A stretch of 8,349 nucleotides of DNA from Helicobacteraceae bacterium. GTDB taxonomy: Bacteria; Campylobacterota; Campylobacteria; Campylobacterales; Sulfurimonadaceae. Both the position numbers and the translations under genes were made by a program. Below the pieces are notes generated by a model, which saw only the letters and a program-made list of their open reading frames with translations, was not told the origin of the DNA and searched no databases. The stretch is taken from the NCBI GenBank assembly GCA_030613795.1, contig JAUWLG010000044.1:1-8349 (forward strand), written 5' to 3'. How positions within the stretch are numbered: position 1 is the stretch's first letter; the number at the start of each line of letters is the position of its first letter. Below are positions 5,969-8,349 of this stretch, piece after piece.

Positions 5969-6634
5969 ATGGCTATTAGTTATATCCGCCCAGATAAATA
6001 TTTTGACGGCGCTTTTGAGCAGCTTAAGAGCATTAATGCTTATGCGCAAGCAAGTGACATTGAGATATTAGATGAATTTGTAGACCACACCTCGCAGAAC
6101 AACACCCTTGATGCGCGTGAAGCGGTCGTAAAGTTTTTTAAGAGCAACCAAAATAGAGACCTGCTTATATCAGATATATGGGTATTGAGCAGTAATATTA
6201 CAGATCTTTTACAGATGGTCGCCTGTCTTTTGAAAAACAATATGCGTCTTCATGTGATCAATGCCGGTGTTGTGATCGATCAGAAGAGTGATGTGATGCT
6301 GGTCCTAGGTCTCATCGATCAGTTGCGTCAGGTGTTGGAGAGTAGAGAGAAGAAGATGATCGGTCGTCCAAAAGGGAGCCGCTCTTCGTCCAAGTTCGAT
6401 CCGTATCTGGATCAGATCATCGGTTACATTCGTAACAACGTCAGTGTCAGTGCAATGGCACGCGAGATGAGTGTTAGCCGTAGTTCGTTAAAAGACTACA
6501 TCGAGTCGCGTGAACTTAAAGAGGTGGCAAAAGGTCTTGTCACTTTGGACGTTCCCGTTGATGCCGAAGAGAAAGTGATAGACACGATAGTCTGTCCCCA
6601 TTCAGAAACTATTAAAGAGGAGTTAAAGGTATGA
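5969..6634 (+). CDS. Resolvase-fold DNA-binding protein lacking catalytic residues, probable transcription regulator
   Basis: 221 residues. The first 130 read like the N-terminal domain of a small serine recombinase, from the YIRPDK start to a long helix ending in LESREKKMIGRPKG (123-136). A resolvase-type helix-turn-helix follows (about 144-180, AMAREMSVSRSSLKDYI). The catalytic core is missing. In the Y-A-R-V-S motif the Ser is replaced (YIRPDK, Asp9 at that place), and the DRLxR arginines are absent (IWVLSS, 70-75). It should bind DNA without recombining it. A tail (185-221) has no recognised domain. The start at 5969 follows a GGGAGG site and fits the promoter at 5902-5931. The stop overlaps the ccoG ATG (ATGA), so the two are translationally coupled. 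A role in controlling ccoG or cbb3-oxidase genes is inference. Confidence 0.8.
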   Translation: MAISYIRPDKYFDGAFEQLKSINAYAQASDIEILDEFVDHTSQNNTLDAREAVVKFFKSNQNRDLLISDIWVLSSNITDLLQMVACLLKNNMRLHVINAGVVIDQKSDVMLVLGLIDQLRQVLESREKKMIGRPKGSRSSSKFDPYLDQIIGYIRNNVSVSAMAREMSVSRSSLKDYIESRELKEVAKGLVTLDVPVDAEEKVIDTIVCPHSETIKEELKV

Positions 6635-8079
6635 GTGAAGCTGCTGTTGTCGAGAAAAAATCGACAAAAGATTATTTAAAAGGGTGGGTTCCTTTACGTA
6701 TAAAACGTTACTGGTTCTATATTCTTATGACTGCATTTTCGTTGATCGCACCGTGGATCACTGTTGGTGGAAATCACCTCTTTTTGCTCTCATTTGACAA
6801 GCTGAAACTGCACCTTGCTTTTGTTCAGTTTGACATGCAAGAGATGTATCTGATGCCGTTTATCTTAATGATCCTTTTTATCGGTATCTTTGGCTTGACG
6901 GTTGTCGGCGGTCGTGTCTTCTGTGGATGGATGTGTCCTCAGACGATCTTCCGTGTCATCTATCGTGACCTGATCGAGACGAAGATCTTAGGCCTGCGAA
7001 AGCGTATTAAGAACAAGCAAAATGATCCGGATATGTCTAAGGTTGAGAACCAGGTCAAAAAAGTGATCGCTATTCTTCTGTGGACGCTTTTAGCGACGGT
7101 TGCAGCAGCTGACTTTTTATGGTACTTTGTTCCGCCGGAAGACTTTATAGCCTATATGGCACACCCGATGGACCACATGATCTTAGTCGGTTCACTGCTG
7201 GGTATTGTCGCTTTCTTGGTGGCTGATATTGTGATGATCAAAGAGAACTTCTGTATCTATGTCTGTCCCTATTCACGTGTTCAGTCGGTGCTGTATGATG
7301 ACGATACGGTCATGGCGATCTATGATCCGCATCGTGGTGGTAAGATCTACAATGACCATACAAAACTTTTCTCTAAAGAGCAAGATATCCGTGCAGCAGA
7401 GCCTGCGTCTGAATGTACCGCATGTGAGTCATGTGTCACAGTCTGTCCGACACACATCGATATCCGTCAAGGTCTGCAGTTAGAGTGTATTAACTGTCTA
7501 GAGTGTGTGGATGCTTGTACAACTGTTATGGGTAAATTGGGTAAAGAGTCCCTTGTGCGTTGGTCAAGTGACAAAGAGGTCATTCATCAAGGCGGTAAGA
7601 CAAGTTACTTCCGTCCAAAAGTACTTGGTTATGCTGCTATCCTTCTAGTTATTATGGGCATCTTAGGATTTATGAGTACAACAAAAGAGAACATGCTTCT
7701 AAATATCAATAAAGAGAGCCGTCTTTATAGTATTACAGAGATGTCAGAGAGCAAACGTGTTGATAATGCCTATGTCTTCTTGTTACAAAATACGGAGAAC
7801 AAAGACCATAAGTTCTACTTTGATGTCATCGCTCCGGCTGGTTATGAAGGCAAGATCAAGATCGCTAAACCGACAGAGCCATTCACAGCTCGTCCAGGCA
7901 CTAAAAAGAAAAAAGTGGTCATCCTTTATACAGATGAGTTGATCGTTGATGATGCATCTAAAGATACGATTATTCCTATTACTATCCGTGCTTATGCTAT
8001 GGATGAGAAAGAGCGAATCGTTGTTGATCGTCATACAACATTCATCTTTCCAAGAAAAGATATCTACGACGCCCATTAA
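6631..8079 (+). CDS. ccoG: CcoG/FixG-type membrane ferredoxin for cbb3 oxidase assembly
   Basis: Inner-membrane iron-sulfur protein; characterised CcoG reduces Cu(II) to Cu(I) for insertion into cbb3 cytochrome oxidase. The 482 residues match the family. Membrane segments are near 27-44, 74-95, 144-162, 183-202 and 330-348. Conserved cysteine motifs are FCGWMCPQT (97-105; C98, C102) and FCIYVCPYS (207-215; C208, C212). Two [4Fe-4S] sites follow: C262-x2-C265-x2-C268-x3-C272-P and C286-x2-C289-x2-C292-x3-C296. The C-terminal part (about 355-480) is the Ig-like FixG domain, expected in the periplasm. The start ATG has AAAGAGGAG 8 nt upstream and overlaps the regulator stop by 4 nt. No ccoNOPQ genes lie in the window. 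All iron-sulfur ligands expected for the family are present. Confidence 0.96.
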   Translation: MSEAAVVEKKSTKDYLKGWVPLRIKRYWFYILMTAFSLIAPWITVGGNHLFLLSFDKLKLHLAFVQFDMQEMYLMPFILMILFIGIFGLTVVGGRVFCGWMCPQTIFRVIYRDLIETKILGLRKRIKNKQNDPDMSKVENQVKKVIAILLWTLLATVAAADFLWYFVPPEDFIAYMAHPMDHMILVGSLLGIVAFLVADIVMIKENFCIYVCPYSRVQSVLYDDDTVMAIYDPHRGGKIYNDHTKLFSKEQDIRAAEPASECTACESCVTVCPTHIDIRQGLQLECINCLECVDACTTVMGKLGKESLVRWSSDKEVIHQGGKTSYFRPKVLGYAAILLVIMGILGFMSTTKENMLLNINKESRLYSITEMSESKRVDNAYVFLLQNTENKDHKFYFDVIAPAGYEGKIKIAKPTEPFTARPGTKKKKVVILYTDELIVDDASKDTIIPITIRAYAMDEKERIVVDRHTTFIFPRKDIYDAH

Positions 8080-8151
8080 AAAGATGTAGCTTCGGCATAG
8101 GGTCTAGCCCCTTGGCTATCTTGCATCATTGATGTAACTTTACTCTTTACT

Positions 8152-8172
8152 AAACATACATTTAGTATGTTT
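8152..8172 (+). terminator. Hairpin downstream of ccoG
   Basis: AAACATAC (8152-8159) and GTATGTTT (8165-8172) form a perfect 8-bp stem with loop ATTTA, about 70 nt after the ccoG stop. The stem is AT-rich and only GC follows the TTT, so it is a weak terminator or 3'-end structure. Confidence 0.35.
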
Positions 8173-8178
8173 GCTTGA

Positions 8179-8202
8179 GATATCGTGCACTAGCACGCTA
8201 TC
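8179..8202. repeat. Inverted repeat in the ccoG 3' region
   Basis: GATA-T-CGTGC (8179-8188) pairs with GCACG-C-TATC (8193-8202) across the loop ACTA. This is nine base pairs with one mismatch. It may be an RNA hairpin or a repeat remnant. Confidence 0.35.
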
Positions 8203-8280
8203 GGTCTGAGTTAAACACAATCTACACCAAAACAAGGGTACCGCTCGCGAAGCGATGTTTCCTCGAAATCTACAACTTGA

Positions 8281-8322
8281 GAGCTGTTAAGAAAAAGCCA
8301 ATTTCTTGGCTTTTTTAAGCTC
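8281..8322 (+). terminator. Strong intrinsic terminator, possibly bidirectional
   Basis: AAAAAGCCAA (8292-8301) and TTGGCTTTTT (8306-8315) form a 10-bp stem with tetraloop TTTC, with a T-run to 8316. An outer GAGC/GCTC pairing (8281-8284 with 8319-8322) adds stability. The A-rich left arm gives a T-run on the minus strand too, so it could stop transcription both ways. It would end the regulator-ccoG transcript about 210 nt past the stop. Confidence 0.8.
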
Positions 8323-8349
8323 GGAACCAAAGCAGATGTACGAAGTACC

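Larger units (their letters stand above)
8080..8349. other. Gene-free, hairpin-rich 3' region of ccoG
   Basis: No coding frame with a ribosome binding site is seen. The stretch is a chain of small stems: TAGCC/GGCTA (8105-8118), CATCA/TGATG (8124-8134), AAACATAC/GTATGTTT (8152-8172), GATA-CGTGC/GCACG-TATC (8179-8202) and CGCT/AGCG (8242-8254). The terminator at 8281-8322 follows, then GTAC/GTAC (8338-8348). I found no tRNA or rRNA. Confidence 0.6.

Noticed and set aside
5969..6634. Active site-specific recombinase or insertion-sequence resolvase
   Set aside because: The catalytic Ser and the key arginines are missing, and no terminal repeats, transposase or att-like sites flank the gene.
7783..8076. 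Minus-strand frame antisense to the ccoG 3' end
   Set aside because: Its composition is that of a shadow of the FixG C-terminal domain; no start signal is visible.

Overview
The window looks like chromosomal DNA of a Campylobacterota (Epsilonproteobacteria) member. The rnhA-rnc-aroC order is the one I associate with Helicobacter and Campylobacter. The moderate GC content, the membrane ferredoxin CcoG of cbb3-oxidase biogenesis, and the general protein style fit a Sulfurimonas/Sulfurovum-like organism. This is inference from gene content and I cannot name a genus.

Layout. (1) Positions 1-1226, + strand: a PIN-PhoH family ATPase whose 5' end lies outside the window. (2) 1285-1896, + strand: an unrecognised lipoprotein with a second membrane segment and a Met/His-rich cytoplasmic coiled coil. 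(3) 1897-2512: about 600 bases without a gene, holding a block of consecutive hairpins (2007-2402). (4) 2513-5731, - strand: a tight four-gene operon read as LapB-like TPR/zinc-ribbon protein, rnhA, rnc, aroC. Its junctions are a 26-nt overlap, an 18-nt gap and a 4-nt overlap. One promoter serves it near 5763 and a terminator-like structure follows aroC. (5) 5732-5968: a divergent intergenic region with promoters for both directions; the rightward one carries a perfect inverted repeat over its -35 element. (6) 5969-8079, + strand: a two-gene operon of a DNA-binding protein with a degenerate serine-recombinase fold, overlapping by 4 nt with ccoG. (7) 8080-8349: a second non-coding stretch packed with small hairpins and ending in a strong terminator.

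How the genes work together. The minus-strand operon combines envelope or lipid homeostasis (LapB-like, inferred), RNA metabolism (RNase HI, RNase III) and the last step of the shikimate pathway (chorismate synthase). The plus-strand operon pairs a probable transcription factor with an electron carrier for cbb3 cytochrome oxidase assembly. The most unusual items are the recombinase-derived, apparently catalytically dead regulator coupled to ccoG, the palindrome over their promoter, and the two structured non-coding blocks.
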